Assembly: GCA_021234155.1 (NCBI GenBank)
Contig: JAJEKV010000014.1
Coordinates: 13,938,494 to 14,002,493 of the forward strand
DNA length: 64,000 nt
Source of the DNA: Isoetes taiwanensis
Lineage: Eukaryota; Streptophyta; Lycopodiopsida; Isoetales; Isoetaceae
Direction: 5' to 3'
Notes under the pieces: generated by a model
The model's input: only the letters and a program-made list of their open reading frames with translations
Database searches by the model: none
What the model was told of the DNA's origin: nothing
Made by a program: the position numbers and the translations under genes
In this document: piece by piece, positions 1 to 10,868 of the stretch
Layout of the letters: every line of letters begins with the position of its first letter
Numbering within the stretch: the stretch's first letter is position 1

Positions 1-1140
1 TGTCTATAAAAAGTTGCATTTGGCTATGGCTACTCATTTTTAAGCACTAAAAATAGACTATGTTTTGTGTTGCTTCAAGATTACTCCTAGTTTTTGTACA
101 GTGTTTTTACTCAACAATGCCTTCACACTTGCATTCCACTCAACAAGGCCTCCACCACATGTTTTCCACCTACCTTATTGTTGTTGAAAATCAGCCCCGT
201 TACAAGCCGCCTCAGGAATGTTTCTTCAAGAATTGGGTTGACAAATTAATAGTATCGATAGCAAGGAGACAAGGCTTACACTTAACTGATCTGACTTATG
301 CTAAATCTGAGGCTATTGTTAAAAAGTACATTGAATTGGGCTATTGTTAAATTGGGTGATCTTTGAATTTGTTATACAAATCATGTGCCAACGATGCTTT
401 CTTAGCTCCCCGGTTGTTTTTGCGATTCGGATGGCAAGATGCATCTTTATTTTGCTTGCTCTCATTCTTACGTGTCCCCCCCGCAGGTAAATCATGAGAT
501 AAATTATTACACGATGACATTATTTCTCGCAATAATGAGTGTGTGCATGTCCTCAATTCATTGTTTTCATTACTTCATGCGCATTTGCATTGTGGATCGC
601 ATATCCCTTTTGTCAATTTAAAAGCACTAACTAGTATTTTCATGACTCAGGGTTGCCGGGTTACAAATCATGTTTGATTGCTATTCATGGAACACAATTG
701 CATTAAGGGCTTATCTTTATGGAATACTCTATTCAAAACAGATTAATAGAGGTATTTCGCACAAGGAATAAAAAATGCATCTGCGGCCGTCATTTGTGGT
801 GAAATAGGGATTGGAAAGCATGCGGGCATGAAAAATTAACATAAGAATTGGTTTGAAGTCATCCATATATTAACAGATATCCATACTTATGGTTGGCAAT
901 ATGCGGACAGAATTAGGCCACTCCTGTTCTATCCTTTCCATTTATTTTGTATCTTGCCGACCGCCTTCACTTCACTTTGAGTAGGAATGAGGGTCTCCAG
1001 CTTCTATGTATTTCTTTTAAGCCTTCATATTTCAACGTCGGGCGTACATAAGTTACATTAACGGAGACCACACAATTGCCCGCAACTTATGCCACGGAAC
1101 AAGATGCTTTGACTTGTGGTGCCATGCATGCCAAAAGTCT
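1..1140. other. AT-rich intergenic DNA, no gene seen
   Basis: Only short open frames occur here, the longest 96 codons, with no recognisable domain, no credible splice pattern and no repeat structure I can name. Confidence 0.5.
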
Positions 1141-1568
1141 GTTGCAACTTTCAAGAGCTTTATTCTGCAGAGTGTTTTGCAAGTTGTAACTTCAAAATGA
1201 TATGTAGCAAGAAATACTCCTTCTCATACATGATCTCCTTGCCGCATGCTCCCATTACCGGTGTTGCAATGGCCATTCTTGCATGGTAGTGCAATGCCAA
1301 TGTATTTGTCCCCGCCTATCATGGATAAAGCAAGAATGTACAAATATATCATTTGCCGCAACTTTCAAGAGTTTTATTCTCAGCAGGTGTTTGCAAGTTA
1401 TAACTTCAAAATGATATGTAGCAAGAAATACTCCTTCAGTACATGATCTCCTTCTTTGCATGCTCCCATTACCGGTGTTGCAATGGCCATTCTTGCATGG
1501 TAGTGCGTTGCCAATGTATTTGTCCCCGGCCCGCATGGATAAAGCAAGAATGTACAAATATATCATTT
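1141..1568. repeat. Two-copy direct tandem repeat, period about 214 bp
   Basis: The segment near 1141-1354 is followed directly by a second copy at 1355-1568. Both contain the blocks atgatatgtagcaagaaata and ccattaccggtgttgcaatg in the same order, with scattered substitutions and small indels. Open frames on both strands are by-products of the repeat. It looks like a local tandem duplication of non-coding DNA. Confidence 0.85.
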
Positions 1569-2759
1569 ATGAGACAGGGACAAACATCAAGAGCAATCTG
1601 AAAGATGCATTTGTCTATTTTTTCAGGTCATCTTCGTTTATGATAGAGGACATGAATAGCTAAAGTGGCAATTAACTCGTGCACTTCGGGACATGTACCC
1701 AAAGCAGGGCTTATGAAGATTATGGAATATGAACAATAGTTCAAATATGCTTTGAACTCCGAATCTACAAGTTTAATGACTACCTCTGTACTATAAATAC
1801 TTAACATGTAATCATAAGGTTATATTAAAGCATATAGAGAGTTATACTAAAACATATACTGGGTATCAAAAAGCTTGTGGTGCATTATTGCACATGTTGC
1901 ATCTATTGTCCGAGTATTGATGAGCTTGACTATGTTGTCAACAATCTGTAACATTAGGCTAGTCATAAATGTTTGTGCTTGATGACATGCACATTGCTGA
2001 AGCCATGAACATTGGTGCGTGCTGCAAGGACCATTTTTTCCATTTTAGGCATAGGCTCTGGACATGTTACGCAAACTTCCTAGTGGTCATAGCATCCTCA
2101 ACCGCTCATGTTATGCTAACTTTCTAGTGATCATAGCATCCTCACCTGGCTCTTTTAGAAGCTTGCATGGTATCTTATCTGTATTTATCAATGGTCTAAG
2201 GCAACTTATAACTAACGGGCTGGGGAAGTTGTGAACAGGAGATGAGCAATGTTCATTATCACCCTTTCATTGACTTTATGCAACATGCTCTACACGCCAT
2301 TCCCATGATTGTATTCTTCACCAACGGTCAGTGGTAATTTTCAGGAAGCTGCACCGTGTAACTAAGCATTGATCAATAAAAAATTCTAATGTTTGGATTT
2401 GTATTCCCACTCCATTGAAAATATGATTGTTATGTACATGGTAAAAAATGTAGGCACACAAATGTGCAAAAACCAGCAATATCTACAATATCCCAGTTAA
2501 AGTGAGGATGCAATTTTTCAACTTACTCTATTTTGAGCTAGTTGTTAAATGGTTATCAAGCTAGAACACAAGAATGAAAGAACCTCATAACCTCTTTAAG
2601 ATCTTATGCTACTTTAAGATATTCCTTTGTTGAATCACCAGCATTGATGCAGTCATCGTGTTGTGTACCATCTGCGTGATGTCAACTCTACCTATTATAG
2701 AAATTGTACAAATTTAAATCTGTGATTTAGCTAATCGTTATGGAATATTTAAGGAACCT
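1569..2759. other. Intergenic DNA, nothing recognised
   Basis: AT-rich sequence without a long open frame or known motif. A short block, tagtgatcatagcatcctca-like, recurs near 2085 and 2130 as a small local duplication. Confidence 0.45.
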
Positions 2760-3135
2760 ATGGCAATCACAAAAGAATATTTGGGAATCTAAATCTTCAT
2801 ATAATCTTTGACAATCTAGAAGAATCTTGACAGAATCTTAGAGAATTTAAAAGAATCTTCATACGATCCAGCTGAATCTTAGAGAATCTAGGTAGAATCT
2901 TTGAGAATCTATGGCAATCTAAGAGAATCTTGATGGTTTTTTGGAGAATCTACAGGAGTCTTCATAGAGTCTAATGGAATCGAGGAGAATCTCTTGGGGA
3001 ATCTAGAGGGACTTTGAGATAACCTTTGAGAATTTAAGGGATGGAATTTTGGATAACCTAGAAAAATGTTCATAGAATCTTGGAGAATCTAGGAGAATCC
3101 ATAAAGAACCTTAAGAATCTAGAGGAATCTTTGAT
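2760..3135. repeat. Degenerate GAATCT-rich repeat
   Basis: The hexamer gaatct and close variants (agaatctt, gaatctag, gaatttaa) recur every 10-20 bp with imperfect spacing. A second block of the same style lies near 27790-28070 in the same orientation. It is an old, diverged simple repeat and not coding. Confidence 0.75.
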
Positions 3136-3216
3136 ACTATGTCTGTTTTGCAGGGTCTATAATCCACAGAACATATACACTCAATTTTTTACAAGCCCTC
3201 ATGGTACAAAAACTTG

Positions 3217-3218
3217 TA

Positions 3219-3274
<56 letters not shown>
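3217..3274. repeat. Compound microsatellite (TA)n(T)n
   Basis: About 12 TA units run straight into 34 T residues. It lies about 100 bp beyond the 3' end of the permease gene. On the minus strand it reads as poly-A followed by TA repeats, so an old retroelement tail is possible, but no element body is visible beside it. Confidence 0.9.
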
Positions 3275-3276
<2 letters not shown>

Positions 3277-3339
3277 CATATCTGAACATCAACATGAATA
3301 GCATGTATTGGATATGGATCTTGATGCTAGATAGCAACC

Positions 3340-3345
3340 TTTATT
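3340..3345 (-). promoter_or_regulatory. AATAAA-type polyadenylation signal of the permease gene
   Basis: The minus strand reads AATAAA about 32 bp after the stop codon of the permease gene, a plausible position for a near-upstream element. Confidence 0.5.
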
Positions 3346-3376
3346 CAGTTACTATACTACAATTTTCTTAGAAGCG

Positions 3377-6004
3377 CTAATACTTGGTTTTAAATGGTGT
3401 GTAATTCTTGAGATCTTTCAAAACACCATCAATGGAGCCCAAAGCAGCAGCAATAGAGATAAGCAAACAAACAAAGCTGAGGGTTTGGAGGCCAATCCAT
3501 TGAAAGGATAAACGATTAAGCTGAGATTGTGTGATGTACATTTGGATTGGGAAATAAACGGTGAGAGGCCAAAATGCAAAGGCTCCAATTAGGCCAACAA
3601 TGTCATTAAAAAAAGGAAGTAGCATGGCTGCCAAAGTCGTAAAAATTACGAATATAGTCCTCCAAATTAGCCTGAAAAAGTTGAATGGAAGAGTTCCAAT
3701 GAATGGTATGGCTATCAAATATTCCTCATGGATAAAGTTGCTCTTTGGAGATTTCATAAGTACCCAATTCTCCACAAAGGCAAACAATGGCTGGCAATAT
3801 ACCTGCAAGGAAGTTAAGAAGATACAAAACTCTGATAAAAAAAAATGTGGTAGGAAGATTGTAACAGACCTGATATGCACCCACTAAGTGTACTACAATG
3901 CATACATTTGCAAAATCAATCAACCAATATGGCTTATAGAATCCGAATCCCGTTAATAGATTGCCTGGTGCATTGGATCCAAAAGCAGCATAACCGAGGC
4001 ATCCAACGGACATATAAAACAAGGTTGTTGTGCAGATGCCTACTAATGATGCCTTCTTCATTGTTTTGTTTTCAGGAGGTGGAGATTTAAGAGTATCCTA
4101 TAATGGGCAAACAAGAAAATATAAGAAAGTAAACAAATAAATAATTATAAGTATTCTTACCTGAATCTCTATGAGTATCATGGAAAAGGAGTAGGCAAAT
4201 GCAATATTTCCTAAGGCTTGAAAAATTCTCGAAATCTTATTTTCTAGTGTTACTTCATATTTGGCACTTCCAACATCAACTCCCATTGATGAGCCATATA
4301 TCTTGCCATTAGCTGTAGTAATGCAATTTAAATTTAAAAAGAGCAACCCAATGGCGTATGCAAGTTTTACTTTAACATACCAATAACTTTGGCAACCGCA
4401 AGGCCTAATCCAATTAAAGAATAAGAAAATGACATGACTGCAGCTACAATCGACAACCACCATACTTTTCCAAAGTTGGGAATCTGGGAAAATAGTATTT
4501 GGCATGCCCCAAAAATAGCCATGTAGAGATTGTTTGAGACATAGCATTTAGCTTGTTCGCCTTCTTTATGAAAACAATTTGACCGGTTGATGGCTCTACA
4601 GAGCAAAAGATAACCTTTCAAAATCTCGTTTGACATTGAATTTGGTGTTCATAGAAGGAACACTTACACCATGCTGATAGAAGCTGTAATGGTATAACCG
4701 ATAGATATTCCAAACAAATTAGTATATTGCACGAGCCCACAAAGAAAAATATGTATGCCACCTGCAAATTATCCATTGTATACGTGGGCACAACAGGAAC
4801 ATAAGACCTTTCTTAGATAACTCACCCATATCCTTTTCTACCATTTCAATGCTAGCCTTTATAAGGTCGCTATATTGCCTTTCCCACTTCAATATAAAAC
4901 ATATATAAAGTAACGGATTATTACTTAAAAGCTAAAAGCTAAAAGCTACCATTGCGATACTCACTAGGTAAAGGACCTTTAAGGATCTTGGTTGTCCTAG
5001 GTAAGCGCTTAGCATTGTATTCGATGTATGGGTTATGGTATGCGTCGTTCTCATAATATAGCGTTATGCACATGCAATAAAAGAAAAAACACACACAAAG
5101 TACCTTCACAACTTGGAGAGAGATTCTATGTTACTTTCCCTTCTTCTTTCTTTTTCTATTACGTCCATTCTCAAGAGCATGCACCACCATTACTTCAAGT
5201 ACAACCAAGGCATGCCCTACTGGACTCTTACAAGGCTTTTTCGTCCATTACATTCAAAGCTTCCTTGTAGGAGCGCAAAGGTTGATTCTAGTTCCTAAAA
5301 CTGTATATCAAAAAGTCTTATGGGCATGACATGGATTGATATGGTAATAGGCAATGAGATGGAAACTACATCTGTATGATACATCTTTGGGAGGCCATAT
5401 TAGTATAAAGGGCTGAAATTTATAATAGAGTGTATAGCACATTACCAAACGAGATCTTAGAAAAATTACTTAAGTGTGGGATGGCAAATGAGCACAAAGT
5501 ACTAACCTAGATTTGTTCGAACAGCATCCATGTACGTGTAGTTTCTAGACCCATTGGGAGAACGATAGCAGTTTGTCAACAAAGTTGAGGTAAAGTAAGT
5601 GACAAATGCAAAGGCCGTGAGAACAATGGGGCCAATGATCCATCCAAGCTGAGCAATACTCCAAGCCAGGGACAAAACACCCGATCCAATAACTGCTGTT
5701 ATAACATGCGAGGATGCCGTCCAAATATTTCCTGCCAGAACGTGCACAAACACACAAAAGATGAGTGTTTTTTTTTATGCTGATCTTATGAATACACTAA
5801 CCAAACATTTTGGAGCTCCAACATACCTGTACGTTGTTCATGGCCATCATCGTCCACAGCTCCCAGCTTTTGGGGCTCTTCCTTAACTGAAGAGTAGCTC
5901 TTTTCCATGCTAATTGTGCTGAATTGCTTTCCAGAACCTGCCCTTTCAATGCTCAAGGATCTCTCCACATCTGTCCAGCTCTTTCCTGAAGTCATTCTTT
6001 TCAT
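3377..6004 (-). CDS. AAP: Amino acid permease (AAAP/AAP family), seven exons, intact
   Basis: This is a proton-coupled amino acid importer of the plasma membrane by family knowledge. Exons on the minus strand are 6004-5827, 5731-5507, 4761-4668, 4595-4381, 4312-4161, 4097-3870 and 3802-3377. Every junction has GT/AG and the phases join without a stop to give 505 residues, close to the family's 460-500. A hydrophilic N-terminal tail of about 59 residues precedes GNIWTASSHVITAVIGSGVL (60-79), the family signature. Other landmarks are CGLVQYTNLFGISIGYTIT, NRSNCFHK, SQIPNFGKVWWLSIVAAVMS, FQALGNIAFAYSFSMILIEI and GYAAFGSNAPGNLLTGFGFY. The translation is rich in membrane segments, consistent with the usual 10-11. 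The first ATG is chosen because the frame is open from it and a TATA-like box lies about 85 bp upstream. Exon 3 could also end 3 bp upstream, at the GTGTAA donor, but GTAAGT is the better site. The subfamily (AAP1-8 type or lysine/histidine type) cannot be fixed by eye; LVQY and SNCFHK favour AAP. Confidence 0.95.
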
Positions 6005-6085
6005 TTTGGAGGTTTAGAAGCTTGATTTCTTACTCGAACTTCCTGATTGCACTCGTGATTCTGAATACCCACAGGGATGCATGAG

Positions 6086-6094
6086 CTATATATC
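6086..6094 (-). promoter_or_regulatory. TATA-like box of the permease gene
   Basis: The minus strand reads GATATATAG about 85-90 bp before the permease start codon, a normal distance for a short 5' leader. Confidence 0.4.
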
Positions 6095-6109
6095 AAAGCA
6101 TAGAATAAT

Positions 6110-7029
6110 TGACCTCGAATCCTTTTGTTCATTTCTGGAATATGCTAAAGCCCAATCTACAATTGTTTTTAGTCCCCCAACAACACACACAACCCCCTTT
6201 TTCATTGACCATTTTAATTTGGCCTCTTTTTTTTTCATCTTCTTTATCTCTGTATGATTGCCGTAGTCACTATTACCGACCAAGGTTGCTTATAGCCTTG
6301 TCTTTAATTCCTTATCATGGGTTTCTCTTTCACCTTCTCAACTATGTGGCTGAGTTACTCAATGCATCTCTCAATATGGTCCCCTCCCACCAATCCAAAC
6401 AATCATGGGGACACATGTTAAAAGGAGAAGACTTGTGCAAGCATCTGCAATATATCCATTGGCCCCATGCACTCACTCTCTATTTCAATTGCAAATTGAT
6501 ACGATAACATGGGAGTCCTAGATGTCTTCAATAGGACACGCAAATGTAACAGAGAAAAAACCATTGCATTATTTTAGTAGTCAAGTACAAGGACAACCAC
6601 CTTCAACACTTCCCACCCTTCCACCAATCATTGAGGTTCTCATCTTATTACCTTTATATCTAGCACCATATCCTAGACACTTGCATTTTCATCAATGGGC
6701 TTTGAATTTTTTGTCATGTTGTAACAAAACATTGATTTGTGTATTAATTATATTTATTTTTGGAAGGATGTTGGACTTTATCTAACTAGAAGTGCAAGTA
6801 CAAAAAAAATGCAAAGATACGAATAAAATCTCAGAGGATAATTAAGGCCTACTAAGTAAAGTAGTATAACTATGCATAAGAGCACACATCCAAATACACT
6901 CTAAAGATTAAACGCCTCACACCTGCCACATCTAGATCCTTGAAGACAACTGGTCTTCAATAGTATAAAGCAACTGGCCTGATGCTAGATGAAAAGCCTG
7001 GCTTTATAAGTTAGTCCAGGTATTGGGGT
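6110..7029. other. Upstream intergenic region of the permease gene
   Basis: AT-rich with pyrimidine-rich stretches. Short open frames of up to 132 codons have no recognisable domain and the composition of spacer DNA. Promoter elements may lie here, but none beyond the TATA-like box can be supported. Confidence 0.4.
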
Positions 7030-7600
7030 AAATTGCTAAAAGAACTTGTTGACTTGTTAGTGGAACCTCAAAGGGGAAAACAAGCAATCCCATAAATGTC
7101 TAATGTGGCTACATAGGAAGAAGATAGCTCAACGGTCTCAGTTCTTTGCTTACACAATGGAGAAAGATCTGACACTGTAGAGTCAATCTTGTGGACAAGC
7201 ACATTCAACCAAAGATAACTATGAAGAATCTGCCACCAAAGTACTACCACTTTAAGATGAAGTAGCTTATCTCATACCCCCCAAATCCACATTTGCTTCC
7301 CTTGAGGAGGAAGGAGTTGAATGTGCCACTGACTAGAAGGAGGAAGAATATCAAAATCAACAAGCAACTTCTACATATAGTTTACAATCTGCATTCAGCT
7401 ACCTCCTGATGACAAACCCCACACCAAGACACCTTCTTGTGGGAGCAGATTAGGTGGTAAAGAATCAAAACCTTTTTGCCAAAGAACTTTATCCCATCGC
7501 ATCAAAGAGAACTTTAGCCAGAAGACAATAGATGGGCTGAGATATACCAAGTTACCATTGTAAAAATATCTAGCCAGTTTCCAACATCACTAAGTCAATG
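7030..7600 (-). mobile_element. LINE remnant, C-terminal zf-RVT region
   Basis: The minus strand encodes VVLWWQILHSYLWLNVLVHK followed by a degraded C-terminal region. The block matches the zinc-binding region after the reverse transcriptase of plant LINEs and is close to VVVLWWQVIHRCL at 36240 and VILWQVVHRY at 21590 in this window. Upstream on the same strand (about 7530-7430) a further reading fits a LINE (SLMRWDKVLWQKG). Stops and frame changes make it a fossil. Its boundaries are uncertain. Confidence 0.65.
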
Positions 7601-7789
7601 GATGCATAGTAAAGCAAAGTCCATTACATCATCCAAGAAGATCCACCAACAAATACGTAGCAAAATAAGGGGGTTCTAGGGGGATTTGATATGGATGTAA
7701 AAATAATAATTCCTGAAACCATAGACCATATATCCCTAAAACAACTGAATGGGTTGTTATAAAAAAAACATAGATTCAAGATAAAAAAT

Positions 7790-8000
7790 AATCACATTAG
7801 CTCACTGGATACGTTGGTTAAATTAGTCTTATTAGGACATTGAGTTATTTTGGAAGAGGTTCAAGCCCACATGTTTCATATTCTAAAATCTTAGGCGAAC
7901 CCGTATAGAGGTTCGATATTCCCTCAAAACCTTAGGCGAAATCGTATTTCATATTTCAAAATCATAGGCGCCTCCAATCATAAATGACTATAAGTGAAAC
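7790..8000 (+). mobile_element. Possible tRNA-derived SINE head
   Basis: TAGCTCACTGG (7798-7808) resembles a polymerase III A box and GGTTCAAGCCC (7858-7868) a B box, 49 bp apart, a spacing usual for tRNA-derived SINEs. The following sequence repeats an aaatcttaggcga-like block three times. No second copy and no target duplication were found, so this is tentative. Confidence 0.3.
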
Positions 8001-8616
8001 GAGAGGTGCCCAGAGGCTCCAACATACGATTTGGGTTGCAGGATCGACGAATCCGACGACTGTGGTAGTCCAAGGTGCATCTCGTTTAGAATATGTAGCT
8101 ACCACAAGCGGCTGTGTAGATATGAAATAACATTTTGACTATGTGCCAAGATTCAAACAAACCCTTTGGATAATTATATTTGAATCAAAATTACCATTTT
8201 TGGTAGCAAGGTATGTAGTGGTTTACTGCTTTTGGTGTTTAGATGATGACCAATCCAATGTTTAAAGCACTCCCATGTCCCATATTTGTGGCTTTCTTAT
8301 AAAAAGTATGCCTTTAAAAATGCTCAATTATAGCTTTGAGGTTAAAATGTTAACCTTCTAGACTTGGAAATCAAGCATACAAATATAGCTTTCCTTGTAC
8401 CAAATAGACACTGCAAAGTCTCCCTACTTTTACATATGTCAACATGAATATACAGACCCCCAATGCTTGAATCTGAACTTGTTTGCTCTTTTGAGTACCC
8501 CTTGCATAGGCATTCAGCTTCCTAGATTTCATAAGCGCTTTGAGATTGTGTAAGTAATATCCTACAATGATATTAATTAGTACTACCAATGCTTCTTTAC
8601 CAACGAGGCTCTTTTT
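8001..8616. other. Intergenic DNA, nothing recognised
   Basis: No gene, repeat partner or motif could be supported here. Confidence 0.4.
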
Positions 8617-8840
8617 AATGCCATGGTTCTCTTCTTATATAGAAAAGAACCATCATTCTGGGGAAAGGGACGCCTGTTTTGATGTCACACCATTTTGGGC
8701 GTCAGATCTATCTATAGCCTGAGCCTTCTATGGCGCCGGCTTTCTTTGGCTCTGTCTGCTATATATCCATGTTTCCTGTTAGCATTCCTCATCAGCGTTT
8801 CCTCTGAGCCGAATTCTGTTGGTTCTCAAGTTTTTCTCTG
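8617..8840 (+). repeat. Dispersed repeat, copy 1 (partner at 23907-24130)
   Basis: About 220 bp nearly identical to 23907-24130 in the same orientation, both starting at atgccat. Shared blocks include gaaccatcattctggggaaa and ctctgtctgctatatatcca. Both copies carry ttcttatatagaa near the start, which could be a TATA box of a transposable element head. No coding potential is shared, so this may be the 5' untranslated end of an unidentified element. Confidence 0.8.
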
Positions 8841-10027
8841 CTTATTCTTTCATTCGGGTACTAGTCTCTGGTTTTCTTCAGATGGATTGGGCTCAGAGTT
8901 ACCAATTCTTCTAGATCATGGTACTCTTGCAGTCCCGATCCTTGCAATCCAATTGGTATTTGCTGCTCGTTCCTTGGCTTGTTCTCTCTGTAGTTTTCGT
9001 GTTTGTTCTTGTTTGTTCTTCATTCCCAGCTCTGATTGCTCCCGAGCCTGCTGCCTTTTTGCCTTTTTTTATCACCTCCTCGGCCATGAGATTGGATCCT
9101 CAAGATTTTTCGTGGCATTCTGGTTGTTTTTCTCAGTTTCAAGCGCCGTCTGCTCTGATTCATCTGTTCTTTATCTTGGTTTGCTCCCCGGCCTGTTGCT
9201 TTTTGGCTTTCTTGATCACCTTCTCGACCTTTCAATTGGATCTTACCCTTGTTTCCTCTCCCTGGCAGCCCTCTGCAGTTCAAATCGAAGCAGTCTCACA
9301 ATGGATTCACCAGGTTGGGCAGTCCGACCTCAGGTCGGCCGCCGGATTTGCGCAAACCAGACCTATCTGTGCTTTTTGTCGGGGGTTACCGGGTTTGGGT
9401 AGCCTGATGAATTCGGGTGGTCCAGGGTTCCCCCTTTTTTATTATTTCCTTTAGCTAGGTTTTTTAATTTGAAATATGAGTCCATTTTTTTATTGTTTTT
9501 CGATGTGTTATGGTGTTTTTTGGGGGTTTAGCTTGTGTGACTTGCTCTTAGACATCTTGTTGTTCTGTGCGGATCGTGTCCGCCGTTTTTTGCCAGTTTA
9601 TATTGCCATCTTGCTTAGTCTCGTTTTCATTTGTCGGTCAGTTTGGGTGGTTTGTTGTGGGTCTGTGGTGTGCTTGGCTTAGATAAGGTCATTATTTTTT
9701 AGGGGTTTTCCGGGTTGTTTGCGAAGCTAGGTTCTGTTTTTGGGTGGATAGGGTTTGTCTGGATTGGTATAGGAGTCTTGTTTGGTCAGTAGGGATTGTC
9801 GACCTCTTTTTTCTAATTTGTTATTGCCGTCTTGCTCGGTTTCGTTTTATTTATAGTTTGGTTTCTGTTTCATGTGTCGGTCAGTTTGGGGGCTTGTAGT
9901 GGGTTTTGTGGTGTGCTTTATGTTTGTGTTGTTCTAGATCGTATTATGGTGGTCCTAATAGGTTGTGCTTGGGGCTTGGTTTGGTTCTGCCCGGGGTCTT
10001 ATTTGTATAGTTAGAATAATTTATGTG
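8841..10027. repeat. Pyrimidine-rich (T/C on plus) repetitive DNA
   Basis: This has the same compositional style as 18450-24130: T- and C-rich, and G-rich in parts. Long open frames on the plus strand, including one of 235 codons, arise from the low frequency of A in stop positions. They are rich in Ser, Phe, Leu and Cys without any domain, so I do not call a gene. Confidence 0.5.
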
Positions 10028-10365
10028 TTGAGTTTGGTCAGTCTAGTTCCCGCCTCAATCTTTCCCTTGTTATTTGACGCATGGATAGGTCGTTTGTGCA
10101 ACCCTTATGTTATAAACAATAAACCTCGTGTTATAAACATTATAAGAAAGGATCCTTGTGCATCATTTATTAAACATTAATCACAAAAAGTCCTTGTGGA
10201 TAGGTCGGTCCTTGTGCATGATCATATTTTTGTTGAGTTTGGTCAGTCTAGTCCTTGCCTCATCTTTCCCTTGTTGTTTGACGCCATGCATAGGTCGTTT
10301 GTGCCCCCTTATGTTACGAACATTAGACCTCGTGTTATAAACATTATAACAAAGGGTCCTCGTAG
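10028..10365. repeat. Two-copy direct repeat, period about 205 bp
   Basis: 10028-10165 is repeated at 10233-10365, both starting ttgagtttggtcagtctagt and both containing ataggtcgtttgtgc. Differences are mostly single substitutions. The spacer also contains a partial third copy of the ataggtcg block. Confidence 0.8.
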
Positions 10366-10843
10366 TTTGTGTTCTACGTCGACCTTTGCATACAAACTTT
10401 GTCCATCATCCCCATTAAAATATTCCACATTTTCTCTCCTCCTGAACTTTTCCTTAGTTACATTTCATTATCAGTAGGTGATTCGTGTTAGTGTGCCATG
10501 TGGCTTTTTATCTAAGCTTTTGAATCCCGTATCTTTATTGTTTCCCCAGCATGGTAGTGGACCATTATATCTCTCTTTCCTATCACAATTAATCCCTTTC
10601 AATAAGCTTTGCTTGCATTAGGTAGTCGTTTTTGCTTAGGATCTCAGGTTTTTCCACCGTTGGTCTATTGGTACCATTTGTGGTGGTCGCTAATATTTGG
10701 TCGTTTTGCAGAGGTTTTACCTTGGTGGTATTTTGGAAAACCATTTGCCCATGTTTACATAGCTTTGCAAGGGCCATATCTCAGTTTGCATTCGCATGTA
10801 TTATGGCTTGATCTGTTGAAGTTCCTAGATTGATGTTTGTAAG
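10366..10843. other. Intergenic DNA, nothing recognised
   Basis: No gene or repeat partner was found here. Confidence 0.4.
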
Positions 10844-10868
10844 TTTTTTTTTTTTTTTTTTTTTTTTT
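10844..10868. repeat. Poly-T run of 25
   Basis: This lies directly before copy 1 of the 2.6 kb duplication. A similar T run follows copy 2 near 16613-16629. Confidence 0.9.

Noticed and set aside
8695-9454. Long plus-strand frames of 235 and 178 codons
   Set aside because: They overlap in different frames in T/C-rich DNA, are rich in Ser/Phe/Leu/Cys and show no domain. The base composition alone explains them.
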